A stretch of DNA of 64,000 nucleotides from Ectobacillus funiculus (lineage in GTDB: Bacteria > Bacillota > Bacilli > Bacillales > Bacillaceae_G), in NCBI RefSeq assembly GCF_042429435.1, contig NZ_JBHMAF010000034.1, one strand, 5' to 3'. Positions 50,903 to 60,847 of this stretch are shown here, one piece after another. The notes beneath the pieces are model-generated. The model searched no databases, had not been told where the DNA came from, and saw only the letters and a list, made by a program, of their open reading frames with translations. The position numbers were made by a program, and so were the translations under genes. The number at the start of each line of letters is the position of its first letter. The stretch's first letter is position 1.

Positions 50903-52456
50903 ATGATGTTTAGGAGGTCTAAGGATAATAGAATAGATCAAGATCAGCAGGATGAGAAGCAGCAAGAATTGCTCTCTTCGGACTTGGATCAAAATCTCCA
51001 GCTTCTTCGTTCCCTCTATACAGATTGCTCAGATGTCGTGTTTCGGCCTTTCTTGATTGGCGGACAAATACAGGCAGAACTAATTTATATTGAGGGTTTA
51101 TCAAATGTGCAAGAGATGGATATAAATGTCCTTTCGCCATTGATGCACGAGGCAAAAGGAGAGCGACAGCAGCTTACCGAATGGCTGAAGGAAACAGTAT
51201 CTGTTTCAAAGGTAACAGAAGTGAAAACCTTGGATGATTGTATCGGACAAATATCTAGAGGCAATCCAGTCATATTAATTGATGGAGAAGGTCAGGGGGC
51301 GGCTTTAGGACTGGCTCAATGGGAGAAGCGTTCAATTGAGGAACCCTCTTCGGAATCGGTTGTAAAAGGACCGCGTGAAGGATTTATCGAAACACTAGGA
51401 GTGAATACATCACTGCTGCGAAGAAGGATCAAAAGTCCCCAATTAAAAATGAAATCCATAAAAATTGGGCGATATACCGAAACGGATATTATCATTTCCT
51501 ATGTGGAAGGAATTGCAGATACAACCCTGATTGAAGAAGTGACAAATCGGCTGCAGCGAATCGACGTCGATGGAATAGTGGACAGCGGGTATGTGGAAGA
51601 AATGATCCAGGATAATCCATTTTCCGTATTTCCCCAGATTATGAGTACCGAACGACCTGATACAGCTGTTGCCCATTTGCTGGAGGGCCGGGTTGTTATT
51701 CTTGTCGATGGCAGTCCTTTTGTATTGATTGCGCCCACGACTCTTTATGCATTGCTTCAAGCTAGTGAAGATTATTACCAACATTTTACGTTAGGTTCAG
51801 TAATCCGATGGTTACGCTATTTATCTATGCTGCTGGCCCTTTTACTTCCTTCACTCTATGTAGCGATTTTAAGCTACCACCAGGAAATGGTACCTACGAA
51901 GCTGATTCTTAGTATGGCAGCTTCTCGGGAAAATGTCCCTTTTCCGGCGTTCGTAGAAGCGTTATTAATGGAGGTTACCTTTGAAGCCTTACGCGAGGCT
52001 GGAGTCAGGCTGCCGAAGCAGGTGGGGGCTGCCGTTAGTATTGTAGGGGCCTTAGTAATTGGTCAGGCAGCCATTGAGGCAGGTTTAGTTTCAGCTCCAA
52101 TGGTTATGGTGGTCGCTCTTACGGGAATCGCTTCTTTTACTATTCCCCGCTATAACTTTGGAGCTTCTATAAGGTTGTTGCGCTTTCCGATGATATTTAT
52201 GGCGGGTATGCTGGGATTACTCGGAGTGATGCTAGGTCTTATCAATATTCTCATCCACTTATGCACCTTACGTTCTTTCGGTGTTCCATACCTTTCCCCA
52301 ATGGCTCCGATGAAAGGAAGAGATATGAAGGATGTACTCATAAGAGCCCCTTGGTGGGCATTAAACACACGCCCGCATTTAACAGGGAAATACAATCAAT
52401 ACCGTCAAGCACCTCAGCAAAAACCAGGCCCTAAAAACGGGGGGGAAACAGATTGA
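50903..52456 (+). CDS. Spore germinant receptor subunit A (GerAA family)
   Basis: The 517-residue protein has a hydrophilic N-terminal region (about 1-285) and a membrane part of four to six helices (about 290-460), including LLALLLPSLYVAILSYHQEM, PFPAFVEALLMEVTFEALRE and PKQVGAAVSIVGALVIGQAA, the family's signature stretches. The A subunit of GerA-type receptors sits in the inner spore membrane, forms an oligomeric channel and takes part in sensing nutrients. It overlaps gerAB. The specific ligand cannot be told from sequence. Confidence 0.93.
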   Translation: MMFRRSKDNRIDQDQQDEKQQELLSSDLDQNLQLLRSLYTDCSDVVFRPFLIGGQIQAELIYIEGLSNVQEMDINVLSPLMHEAKGERQQLTEWLKETVSVSKVTEVKTLDDCIGQISRGNPVILIDGEGQGAALGLAQWEKRSIEEPSSESVVKGPREGFIETLGVNTSLLRRRIKSPQLKMKSIKIGRYTETDIIISYVEGIADTTLIEEVTNRLQRIDVDGIVDSGYVEEMIQDNPFSVFPQIMSTERPDTAVAHLLEGRVVILVDGSPFVLIAPTTLYALLQASEDYYQHFTLGSVIRWLRYLSMLLALLLPSLYVAILSYHQEMVPTKLILSMAASRENVPFPAFVEALLMEVTFEALREAGVRLPKQVGAAVSIVGALVIGQAAIEAGLVSAPMVMVVALTGIASFTIPRYNFGASIRLLRFPMIFMAGMLGLLGVMLGLINILIHLCTLRSFGVPYLSPMAPMKGRDMKDVLIRAPWWALNTRPHLTGKYNQYRQAPQQKPGPKNGGETD

Positions 52457-53559
52457 TGGAGAAAGGAAAAATATCTTCGTTACAAATGGGGCTGATGATT
52501 TACCCTACGATCATCGCAACTGGGATTCTTTTTTTGCCAGCTTCTATGTTTGAATATGCAGGACGCGATCTATGGATCCCCCCTATTTTAGCCTCTGCTA
52601 CGGGGGCATTGACGATATTTATAGCGTACCGTTTGCACCGATTCTATCCAAAAGAGACTGTTATCCAATACAGCTGTAATATTTTAGGGACAGTTTTAGG
52701 GAAGATCCTCGGGGGAATCCTTTTGCTATTTTACTTACACTCAAGCAGCTATGTTATTTTTCAATATGGGGAGTTTATGATGGGTAACTTTCTTCCCAAA
52801 ACCCCGAAAATTGTCATTCTAGCAAGTATGATAATGACTTGTGCTTTTGCGATAAGAGGGGGACTGGAGGTACTGGGAAGGCTGGCGGAAATGATTGTGC
52901 CCATTTTACTAGTAGCTCTTATCCTCATCGTGATCCTTCTTCTTCCAGATTTAGAAATGAAACATGTATTTCCCATCCTGGGAAACGGAATTATGCCATC
53001 GGTAAGGGCAACCATCTTCCTGAATATTTGGTTTGGTCAATTTTTTTACATCTCCTTTTTTCTCCCTATGGTAACGGACCGGACAAAAGGAAGGAAATGG
53101 GCGGTGATTTCGTTATTTGCCGTGGTGCTGACGATGGTAGTGACAAACCTCATTACTCTTTTGGTGTTTGGAGAGTCCACAGGAAATTTTGAAGCTCCGT
53201 TAATGGCTGCTGTTACATATATTAGTATTGCTGATTTCCTCTCTCATCTTGAATCTCTCGTCATGGCATGTTGGATTGCAGGGGCGTTTATGAAAATTGG
53301 CGTCATTTATTATGCATTGGTATTGGGACTTGCCCAGTGGCTAAACCTGTCAGACTATCGCCCAATTGTCTTTCCGGTCGGCTTTCTAATGATTCTGATG
53401 TCGATCTGGCAAGTACCCAATAAATGGGTATTAACTAGTCATAATCAGATTGCCCATTTTATAGACCCAGTTATGCAAACGGCTATCCCGTTATTTCTCC
53501 TGCTTGTTGCTTACATACGAAAAGGGAAGCAGCAAAATAAGGAGGAAGCAAAAGGATGA
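52456..53559 (+). CDS. Spore germinant receptor subunit B (GerAB family)
   Basis: The 367-residue protein has ten predicted helices of the amino acid permease-like fold (APC superfamily), opening KISSLQMGLMIYPTIIATGI and ending in a basic tail (YIRKGKQQNKEEAKG). In B. subtilis the B subunit binds the germinant amino acid. The ATG overlaps the gerAA stop (TGATG) and its own stop overlaps gerAC (ATGA), so the three subunits are translationally coupled. Confidence 0.93.
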   Translation: MEKGKISSLQMGLMIYPTIIATGILFLPASMFEYAGRDLWIPPILASATGALTIFIAYRLHRFYPKETVIQYSCNILGTVLGKILGGILLLFYLHSSSYVIFQYGEFMMGNFLPKTPKIVILASMIMTCAFAIRGGLEVLGRLAEMIVPILLVALILIVILLLPDLEMKHVFPILGNGIMPSVRATIFLNIWFGQFFYISFFLPMVTDRTKGRKWAVISLFAVVLTMVVTNLITLLVFGESTGNFEAPLMAAVTYISIADFLSHLESLVMACWIAGAFMKIGVIYYALVLGLAQWLNLSDYRPIVFPVGFLMILMSIWQVPNKWVLTSHNQIAHFIDPVMQTAIPLFLLLVAYIRKGKQQNKEEAKG

Positions 53560-54701
53560 GAATCCTCCTGTTGATTTTCGCTTGTACAAGTATGCTGCTT
53601 CTTAGTGGTTGTTGGGATCGAACAGAACTAAATGATATCGCCCTCATCAGGGGAATTGGATTAGACAAAAAAAAAGACAATGTAATCGAAGTGACTGTTG
53701 AAATTGCTATTCCTGCAGCACAGCTTAATCAAGAAAGCAGTGGAGGAGGCGGTGGAGGCGGAGGTTCAACCATGATCAGAACTGGACAGGGAGTCACTAT
53801 CGCAGAGGCTCTAGAGGATCTGAAAGAAAAAATTCCGCGAAAAGTCTTTTGGGGTCATTCAGAAGTGATTGTGATTGGTGAGAAACTGGCGAAAGAAGGG
53901 ATCCGTGATCAAATCGATTTCTTTATCCGGTATTCGGAGCCTCGACTCAGAGCTTATGTGTTTGTCACAAAGGGAAGTGCGAAGGATGCGCTAGTCTTAC
54001 ATCCTCCTCTTGAAAAAAGCTCATCTGAAGTACTGCGGGAATTGGCTGCATCTAAGGTCCTGATGCACGTGACATTAATCGAGTTACTGCAAATGTTGAA
54101 AAAAGATGCAGCAGCTCTTCCAATGATTGGTCGATTACCAGCAGAAAAGGGTCAGGGTTCTTTACAAACTATTGCGTATATTAATCGTACCGCTGTTTTT
54201 AAGCAGGACAAAATGGTAGGCTCGCTTAATGATGAAGTAACGAGGGGGGTGCTTTGGATAAGAAACGAGATCGAGGATGCCAACATTACAGTGAATCCTA
54301 AAGAGGCAAATGGATATATTTCAATGCATATCATTCAGGCGTACACGAAGCTTAACCCGAAAATCAAGGATGGGAAATTGGAGATGACTATTAATGCGGT
54401 AATGGAGGCTGAAGTGATTTTAAACGAAAGTAGTTTGAAGCTGGAGAATCCGGAAAATGGGAAGGTGTTGGAGAGAGCGGTAGATAAAAAGATAAAAGCA
54501 CGTTTAACAAAAACGATAGATCAAGTGCAAAAAGAAATGAAAACCGATATTTTCGGCTTCGCACACGCCTTTGAGCAAAAATATCCTCACAAATGGAATG
54601 AAATGAAGGATGACTGGAAGGAGCTATTCCCTGAGGTTGGGGTGACATTTGATATTGAGGCTCATATTCTTAGAACTGGTATGGGAAGTGCTCAACAGTG
54701 A
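53556..54701 (+). CDS. Spore germinant receptor lipoprotein subunit C (GerAC family)
   Basis: The 381-residue protein has a lipoprotein signal peptide with lipobox LLSGC (Cys19), then the family opening WDRTELNDIALIRGIGLDKK. The three-domain GerAC body contains VFWGHSEVIVIGEKLAKEGI and the C-terminal FAHAFEQKYPHKW. It is anchored on the outer face of the inner spore membrane. An eight-glycine run (about 63-70) after QESS is an unusual but tolerable linker. Confidence 0.93.
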   Translation: MRILLLIFACTSMLLLSGCWDRTELNDIALIRGIGLDKKKDNVIEVTVEIAIPAAQLNQESSGGGGGGGGSTMIRTGQGVTIAEALEDLKEKIPRKVFWGHSEVIVIGEKLAKEGIRDQIDFFIRYSEPRLRAYVFVTKGSAKDALVLHPPLEKSSSEVLRELAASKVLMHVTLIELLQMLKKDAAALPMIGRLPAEKGQGSLQTIAYINRTAVFKQDKMVGSLNDEVTRGVLWIRNEIEDANITVNPKEANGYISMHIIQAYTKLNPKIKDGKLEMTINAVMEAEVILNESSLKLENPENGKVLERAVDKKIKARLTKTIDQVQKEMKTDIFGFAHAFEQKYPHKWNEMKDDWKELFPEVGVTFDIEAHILRTGMGSAQQ

Positions 54702-54712
54702 GGTGAAGAAAA

Positions 54713-54934
54713 TTGACATGGTTTTTTGTCATCGGTATAACACTAGTGGTTGCTCTTATGTTTCTGTATGAATGGCCTAGAATGAACCCAAACCAGAAAA
54801 AGGAGAAGTCAGTCTTTGTCATATTGGTAGCGATGGAATGGGTACTGGCCATCCTTCTTCTTTTCTTCCCGGATTTGCCACGCCCAGCACAAATGATAGA
54901 GTCTGTTTTCAACAGCTTAGTAAAATTTTTATGA
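54713..54934 (+). CDS. Small germinant receptor D-type subunit
   Basis: The 73-residue protein has two transmembrane helices (about 2-18 and 35-54) separated by a basic loop (RMNPNQKKEKS). It starts with TTG at 54713, after AGGTGAAGAA, 11 bp beyond gerAC. Such two-helix D subunits occur beside or within some ger operons in Bacillus and modulate receptor activity. Size, topology and position all fit. Confidence 0.75.
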   Translation: MTWFFVIGITLVVALMFLYEWPRMNPNQKKEKSVFVILVAMEWVLAILLLFFPDLPRPAQMIESVFNSLVKFL

Positions 54935-54940
54935 AATAAA

Positions 54941-54980
54941 CAAGGGGCTTTGGAAAAAGGGTGACCAAAAGCCCCTAAAG
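54941..54980. terminator. Bidirectional terminator between the ger operon and the binding-protein gene
   Basis: AAGGGGCTTTGG pairs with CCAAAAGCCCCT (one mismatch or bulge) around GAAAAAGGGTGA. It sits between converging genes. Confidence 0.65.
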
Positions 54981-54995
54981 TCTTTGAAAAAATCA

Positions 54996-55952
54996 CTATC
55001 TCAAATTCACTGCGTTTGCCAAAAAATCTAATTTATCTTTTGCATTATCCTGAGTTATCAGATCAATCCCGCTATCAATTCTTTTCTCGACAGCTTCTCC
55101 CTTAATTGCTTTCAGCGCTTGTTTAACGCTTAAATAACCCATGTCGTAAGGATTCTGCGCTACGGTAGCATCTAAAATTCCCTTTTCAATGTACTTAACC
55201 ATTTCAGTAATGCCATCAGCCCCGATAACAGGAATTTTCGTCCCTTGTTTCTCTATGATTTTTAAGGCATCTAGAGCTATTAAATCATTAACAGCAATTA
55301 CGCCCTTGATATCAGGATAAGTCTGTAATATGTTTTCCATCACTGATTTTACGTGGCCCGTATCGTCATACCCTGACTGTTCGGCGGCAATTTCGATTCC
55401 AGCATCCTCTAAAGTCTGTTTTGCTCCTTTGATTCGATCATTGAAGACGGGATCGTCTGAATTTCCGCCAATAAGGGCCACTTGGTCTCCAGGCTGTAAC
55501 ATAGAACCTAACAGTGCGCCTGCTTTTTTTCCTAATTCAAGATTATCTGTTCCTATATAAGCGGTTTTGTCCGTCCACTTGAAATCTGTATCTGCAAGCA
55601 GCACTGGAATGTTTTTTTGCTTAAATTCCTCCAATACAGGAATGGTAAGAGATGGATTAGATGGAGTAACGATTAATGCATCTGGGTTTTCCTTCACAAC
55701 AGCTTTTAACATATTTAATTGTTTTGTAATTGGGTATGCGGAATCTGGGGCTATTACTTTACCATCTATATCAAAATCATGAAACGCCTTTTCTGTACCT
55801 GCCTTAAAAATTCTCCAATATTCTTTATCTAAGGTTTTTAACACCACAACAACTTTAGGCCTGTCATCTTCTTTAAAAAATCGAGCTATAAAGCTGATGA
55901 AGGCCACAAGGAGAATCATGCAAATCAATGAGCCCATCCATTTCTTTTTCAA
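54996..55952 (-). CDS. Membrane-anchored sugar-binding protein (RbsB type), orphan
   Basis: The 318-residue protein is a type I periplasmic-binding-protein of the ribose/galactose class: KVVVVLKTLDKEYWRIFKAG, PDALIVTPSNPSLTIPVLEE, the hinge NDLIALDALKIIEKQG and VIGADGITEMVKYIEKGILD. The N-terminus is a single hydrophobic anchor without a convincing lipobox, so it may be membrane-tethered by the uncleaved helix. No ABC permease or ATPase is adjacent; it may serve a distant transporter or act as a sensor partner. The TTG start at 55952 follows GGAGAGAAAAT. Confidence 0.82.
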   Translation of the reverse strand: MKKKWMGSLICMILLVAFISFIARFFKEDDRPKVVVVLKTLDKEYWRIFKAGTEKAFHDFDIDGKVIAPDSAYPITKQLNMLKAVVKENPDALIVTPSNPSLTIPVLEEFKQKNIPVLLADTDFKWTDKTAYIGTDNLELGKKAGALLGSMLQPGDQVALIGGNSDDPVFNDRIKGAKQTLEDAGIEIAAEQSGYDDTGHVKSVMENILQTYPDIKGVIAVNDLIALDALKIIEKQGTKIPVIGADGITEMVKYIEKGILDATVAQNPYDMGYLSVKQALKAIKGEAVEKRIDSGIDLITQDNAKDKLDFLANAVNLR

Positions 55953-56056
55953 TTTTCTTATTTTCTCTCCTTTGGATTACGCGATAGATTCATCCCTGCT
56001 GCAGCTCTACAAAAAACTATAAATAAACAGGGATGAATTACTTTCGAGAAGAATAA

Positions 56057-56209
56057 TTATTTCACATCTGATTTTTCCAATTTCTTAAGCGAGAATTGAA
56101 TCAGATAAATAATAGCTTGTGTACGAGTTGTAAAATCATTCTTTTCCTTAAAATCATCAATCCGTCTTAATAATTCCACTGGATAACGCATATTTATGAA
56201 TTGCTTCAT
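56057..56209 (-). CDS. Ribbon-helix-helix protein, 50 residues
   Basis: ATG at 56209 has GGAGGATTAAAC upstream. The product begins MKQFINMRYPVELLRRIDDF and continues through a TTRTQAIIYLIQFSLKKL helix. The strand (FINMRYP), helix, turn (NDFTTRTQA) and helix match the Arc/CopG DNA-binding fold, which acts as a dimer. No toxin gene is adjacent, so it is probably a solitary regulator, perhaps of the binding-protein gene 100 bp downstream on the same strand. Confidence 0.7.
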   Translation of the reverse strand: MKQFINMRYPVELLRRIDDFKEKNDFTTRTQAIIYLIQFSLKKLEKSDVK

Positions 56210-56443
56210 TGTTTAATCCTCCATGTGTATGAAAGTAAGGTATGATAAACTGGCTATATATCCTAACGCTATACAAACAGGATGCGACACAATGCTTGAC
56301 CATAAAGCAGATACATTTTGTCGATATACTAAGGTGAATAACAAACAACATTAACTAATAAACCAATTAGTTGCATTCAATTTGGATTCTTCTGTTAACG
56401 AGGATGACGTGTCGAATAGGTAATTCAGGGATCATTTTTAATT

Positions 56444-56480
56444 AGGGCAGGTTTCCTTCTTTGGAAACCTGCCCTTTCTT
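56444..56480. terminator. Hairpin downstream of odhB
   Basis: AGGGCAGGTTTCC (56444-56456) and GGAAACCTGCCCT (56463-56475) pair perfectly. The T-rich side is on the plus strand (TTCTTT); on the minus strand it would stop odhAB less efficiently. Confidence 0.6.
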
Positions 56481-56535
56481 TACACTGTAGGAAAGTATAG
56501 GATTGTTTGCTTTACACTAGAACCAGATCAAGTTA

Positions 56536-57786
56536 TTATCCTTCTAATAATAAGGACTCAGGGTTTTCCAATAATTCTTTTACGGTAGCTAGGAAGCTGA
56601 CTGCTTCTTTTCCGTCAACAATGCGGTGGTCATAAGAAAGAGCAATGTACATCATTGGCCGGTTTTCGATCCGCTCCTCATCAATTGCGATTGGTCTTGT
56701 TTGGATCTTATGCATCCCGAGAATTCCTACCTGCGGGCTGTTTAAGATCGGTGTTGACATTAAGGAACCGAAAACGCCGCCATTTGTGATCGTAAATGTG
56801 CCTCCTTGCAGCTCTTTTAAGGTAAGAGCATTATCACGTGCTTTTTTGCCGAGCTGGCTAATTTCGCCTTCGATTTCAGCAAAGTTTTTTTGGTTTGCAT
56901 CGCGTACAACTGGTACCACTAATCCTTCTGGTGCTGCCACTGCGATGCCGATATCATAAAATTTCTTTACGATAATTTCATCAGCTTGAATTTCTGCATT
57001 GAGCAGCGGGTACTTCTTAAGTGCTGCTACTACAGCTTTTGTAAAGAATGACATGAAGCCAAGGCGGACACCATGCTTTTCAAAGAATGCATCCTTACGT
57101 TTTGCACGCAGTGTCATTACTGCAGACATATCTACTTCATTAAATGTAGTTAGCATCGCTGCTGTATGCTGCACTTCCACAAGACGCTTGGCAATGGTTT
57201 GGCGGCGGCGGGACATTTTCACGCGTTCTACCGGCTTTGCAAACTCTGTTTCCATCTGTGCAGCTGCAGGCTTTTGAGCAGGTTTTTCTGTTTTTGGTGC
57301 TTCTGCTGCAGGAGCTGGAGAGATTGCTGCCTTCACATCAGACGTTCTAATTCTGCCCAGTGGATCAGCGCTTCGTACGTCATTTAAATCAATTCCTGTT
57401 TCACGTGCTAGCTTTCTAGCTGCCGGTGAAGCAACAGGCTGACCTGTGCTTGGAAAGCGATGTACAGCTTGATTATGAACTGGCGCAGCAGGTGCGCTTG
57501 GGGCAGGAGCTTGTTGGGCGACAGGCTCGGTAGCAGGTGCGCTGACATCTGCATTTTCTTCTAAAATAGCAATAACATCTCCAACCTCTACTATGTCACC
57601 AGGCTGTTTTAATAGCTGTGTTAATACTCCGGCATCATCTGCGTTTACTTCAATATTTACTTTATCTGTTTCAAGCTCAACGACACTTTCCCCTTTGTTT
57701 ACTCTGTCTCCAACCTTGATAAGCCAGCTTGAAATAGTTCCCTCTGTAATAGATTCTGCAAGCTCTGGCACTTTAATTTCAATCAT
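56536..57786 (-). CDS. odhB: Dihydrolipoyllysine succinyltransferase (2-oxoglutarate dehydrogenase E2)
   Basis: The 416-residue E2 has a lipoyl domain (about 1-75; lipoylated Lys in ELETDKVNIEV), an Ala/Pro linker, a peripheral-subunit-binding domain (ASPAARKLARETGIDLNDVR) and a catalytic domain whose active site is SYDHRIVDGKEAV. It transfers the succinyl group to CoA in the TCA cycle. The ATG at 57786 (MIEIKVPELAES) has AGGAGGG eight bases upstream. It lies 78 bp after odhA in the same operon. The E3 gene is not adjacent, as is usual in bacilli. Confidence 0.95.
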   Translation of the reverse strand: MIEIKVPELAESITEGTISSWLIKVGDRVNKGESVVELETDKVNIEVNADDAGVLTQLLKQPGDIVEVGDVIAILEENADVSAPATEPVAQQAPAPSAPAAPVHNQAVHRFPSTGQPVASPAARKLARETGIDLNDVRSADPLGRIRTSDVKAAISPAPAAEAPKTEKPAQKPAAAQMETEFAKPVERVKMSRRRQTIAKRLVEVQHTAAMLTTFNEVDMSAVMTLRAKRKDAFFEKHGVRLGFMSFFTKAVVAALKKYPLLNAEIQADEIIVKKFYDIGIAVAAPEGLVVPVVRDANQKNFAEIEGEISQLGKKARDNALTLKELQGGTFTITNGGVFGSLMSTPILNSPQVGILGMHKIQTRPIAIDEERIENRPMMYIALSYDHRIVDGKEAVSFLATVKELLENPESLLLEG

Positions 57787-57863
57787 GTGTTGCACCCTCC
57801 TGTTTTTTGAGTCTTCCTACTTTAAAGAAACCTTTTAACTGAGCGTTTCGCTGATTGTCATTG

Positions 57864-60758
57864 TCAGCTTGTCACTAACACTTTTTCTTGCTTCTGACTA
57901 TCTGCTGGATCTTCAATTCTCAATGCTTGCTGGACAATCCGTTCTTGTTCCTTTTTATGAACAGCTGGGTCACCGCCTGAAGGGCTTGAACGTTCCGGCC
58001 GTCCAATATAGTCCACCTTTAGGCCTCCGGAAGCTAGTTCAAGGAGAAGTGGAGCGATATAGTGCCATGCTCCCATATTTTTCGGCTCTTCCTGCACCCA
58101 AACCATCTCTTCTAGATTAGGATAACGTTGAATAATAGCTTCTATCTTTTGCTTCGGAAATGGATATAACTGTTCGATCCGAACGATGTGTATCTCATCC
58201 AAATTTCGCTTTTCCTTACCCGATTCGATCTCCGTTGCCAAATCGATGGCCATTTTTCCTGTTGTTAATACTAAACGCTTTACTTTGTCGGCCTTTCCTC
58301 CAAGCTGCGGCTGTTCCACTGCTGTTTGGAAATGTCCTTCGCTAAGCTCTGTGCCAACAGAAGCGGTCAGTGGATGACGCAACAGACTTTTTGGTGTCAT
58401 GATGACTAGCGGCCGCACACACTCTGTTCCTAAAATTGACGCCTGACGACGCAAAATATGAAAATATTGGGCCGCACTCGTCAGGTTCGCGACTGTCCAG
58501 TTATTTTCAGCTGCCAGCTGTAAAAAGCGTTCTGGACGGGCGCTTGAGTGTTCTGGACCTTGTCCTTCATAACCGTGAGGCAATAGGAGAACAAGGCCTG
58601 ATTTTTGACCCCATTTCGCTCTTGCTGCTGAAACAAATTGGTCAAAGAGCGCTTGGGCAGTATTGGCAAAATCACCATACTGCGCTTCCCACATCACGAG
58701 CGTTTCAGGAGCGAAGACATTATAACCGTATTCAAAACCAACAACAGCTGCTTCTGACAGCGGACTATTATGAACCGCAAATGAAGCGCGGGCTTGCGGC
58801 AGACGGTGCAATGGTGAAAAGGTCTCATTCGTCTCGGTGTCATGCAAGACAATGTGACGTTGCGCAAATGTTCCACGCTCCGAATCTTGACCGGTTAGGC
58901 GAATTGGTGTGCCTTCTTTTAGCATCGTCGCGAATGCCAAGGCTTCCGCTACTGCCCATTCCACTTTGCCATTTTCCGCTAACGCGGTTTCACGGCGCTC
59001 AAGAATGCGTTTTAATTTTGGATAAACATTAAATCCTTCCGGCCACTTCAGCAATTCACGATTTAACTCACGAAGAGTATCGAGCGGCACGCCCGTTTCT
59101 ATACTTGGAATTCCATTGGCAATAATCTCTGGTACCTTTACTTCAGCGGTTGTAGCCTGCTTTTTCTCTGCAACCTTGTCATACTCAGCCTGCAATATTT
59201 CTTGCACGCTGCGCTGAATTTGTGCTGCTTCTTCCTCGCTGAGAATGCCCTTTGTTTGTAATTGATCGGCATACAAGGCCCGGACAGTTGGATGCTTTAC
59301 GATTTTCTTGTACACCTGTGGCTGCGTAACCGCTGGATCATCCATCTCATTGTGGCCAAAGCGTCGATAGCCGACTAAGTCAATCAAAAAGTCCTTTTTA
59401 AAACGGACACGATATTGGTACGCAAGATAGGCAGCAGCCAGGCAGGCTTCTGGATCATCTGCATTCACATGCACAATCGGAATTTCAAATCCCTTTGCCA
59501 GATCACTTGCATATCTCGTAGAACGGGAATCGTGGCTGTCTGTCGTAAAGCCGACCATGTTGTTCACAATGATATGGATCGTTCCTCCGGTTTGATAGCC
59601 TTTTAATTTGCTCAAATTCAAGGTTTCCGCTACAATTCCCTGGCCAGGAAAGGCAGCGTCACCATGGATTAAAATAGAGAACGCTTTCATAATATCCTGT
59701 TCAGGGCAACCGGCTTTATGTCGTTCCTCCTGGGCTGCTCTTGCAAATCCTTCGACCACCGGATCGACAAATTCAAGATGGCTCGGATTATTGGCTAAGG
59801 TAATCCGGGTGCGAATCGCAGAGGAACCGTCGATCAATCGGTCGCGCCCTAAGTGATATTTCACATCTCCTGTCCAGCCCTCACTGATGTTAACAGGCTT
59901 GCCGGATGGTTCCTGTTGTTTGGTGGAAGCGTGTTGAAATTCAGAGAAAATCTTACTGTATGGTTTTTCTAACACATGTGCCAGCACACTTAAGCGTCCC
60001 CGGTGGGCCATGCCAATCAATACATTGTGTACTCCAGCTTCGACTCCTTCGCGAATCATTTCATCAAGCATCGGTACAAGCATGTCGACTCCTTCAATGG
60101 AAAATCGCTTCTGACCGACAAAGGTTTTATGTAAAAACTGTTCAAACCCTTCGACCTCTGTCAGCTGCTTCAGCAGGTTGCTTCGTTCTGCTTTTGATAG
60201 TGCCCGATTTAAAGAGCCATTTTCTACTATCTGATGTAACCATGCTCGTTCTTCTATATGATGGACGTGGGCGAACTCATAAGCTAAAGAGCCCATGTAC
60301 ATTTCTTGTAACTGGTTTAGCGCATCGAATGCGGTCTGAATATTCTCTGGTGCGTCCTTCCATACCAATTTAGCAGGAATTGTTTGCAAATCATGCTTGC
60401 TTAAACCATATTTTTCGGGAGTTAGCAAAGAGTGATTGATATCCTGTTTCTCAAGCGGATTCATGTGAGCTGATAAATGTCCGTATGAACGAATGTCATC
60501 AAGCAGCTTTACTGTCTTTATTATTTTTTCCGTATCTGCCGCATTGCTAAGCACAAAAGCTGAGCTTTCGATGTTTTCTTGGAATGGGCTTGCTTCAAAG
60601 GATAAAGGAGAGCCCCACTTTACAAAAAGCTCCGTTAATTCCGGATCAACGGAGTCGGTCCCATTTACGTATTGCTCGTATTGCTCGATCACATAGCCAA
60701 GATTAGGGCCATGAAACTTTGCCCATGGATTGTTCTTATTTACTTTCTCAATCGCCAT
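57864..60758 (-). CDS. odhA: 2-oxoglutarate dehydrogenase E1
   Basis: The 964-residue ThDP-dependent E1 decarboxylates 2-oxoglutarate. Motifs include NVLIGMAHRGRLSVLAHVLE, HGDAAFPGQGIVAETLNLS, NNMVGFTTDSHDSRSTRYAS, YRRFGHNEMDDPAVTQP and the C-terminal VWVQEEPKNMGAWHYI. The start at 60758 (MAIEKVNKNNPWAKF) is chosen because the upstream ATG of the longer frame is part of the GAGGAGG ribosome binding site. It is transcribed from a near-consensus promoter carrying the same palindrome as the GntR promoter opposite. Confidence 0.95.
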   Translation of the reverse strand: MAIEKVNKNNPWAKFHGPNLGYVIEQYEQYVNGTDSVDPELTELFVKWGSPLSFEASPFQENIESSAFVLSNAADTEKIIKTVKLLDDIRSYGHLSAHMNPLEKQDINHSLLTPEKYGLSKHDLQTIPAKLVWKDAPENIQTAFDALNQLQEMYMGSLAYEFAHVHHIEERAWLHQIVENGSLNRALSKAERSNLLKQLTEVEGFEQFLHKTFVGQKRFSIEGVDMLVPMLDEMIREGVEAGVHNVLIGMAHRGRLSVLAHVLEKPYSKIFSEFQHASTKQQEPSGKPVNISEGWTGDVKYHLGRDRLIDGSSAIRTRITLANNPSHLEFVDPVVEGFARAAQEERHKAGCPEQDIMKAFSILIHGDAAFPGQGIVAETLNLSKLKGYQTGGTIHIIVNNMVGFTTDSHDSRSTRYASDLAKGFEIPIVHVNADDPEACLAAAYLAYQYRVRFKKDFLIDLVGYRRFGHNEMDDPAVTQPQVYKKIVKHPTVRALYADQLQTKGILSEEEAAQIQRSVQEILQAEYDKVAEKKQATTAEVKVPEIIANGIPSIETGVPLDTLRELNRELLKWPEGFNVYPKLKRILERRETALAENGKVEWAVAEALAFATMLKEGTPIRLTGQDSERGTFAQRHIVLHDTETNETFSPLHRLPQARASFAVHNSPLSEAAVVGFEYGYNVFAPETLVMWEAQYGDFANTAQALFDQFVSAARAKWGQKSGLVLLLPHGYEGQGPEHSSARPERFLQLAAENNWTVANLTSAAQYFHILRRQASILGTECVRPLVIMTPKSLLRHPLTASVGTELSEGHFQTAVEQPQLGGKADKVKRLVLTTGKMAIDLATEIESGKEKRNLDEIHIVRIEQLYPFPKQKIEAIIQRYPNLEEMVWVQEEPKNMGAWHYIAPLLLELASGGLKVDYIGRPERSSPSGGDPAVHKKEQERIVQQALRIEDPADSQKQEKVLVTS

Positions 60759-60847
60759 TTGGCCATACCTCCTCATAATATTCGGTATTCTTTTTTGCTA
60801 TCGCTTGTGCAGAACTTATAAGATACCCATCAAGTTTAAAAAGATTT

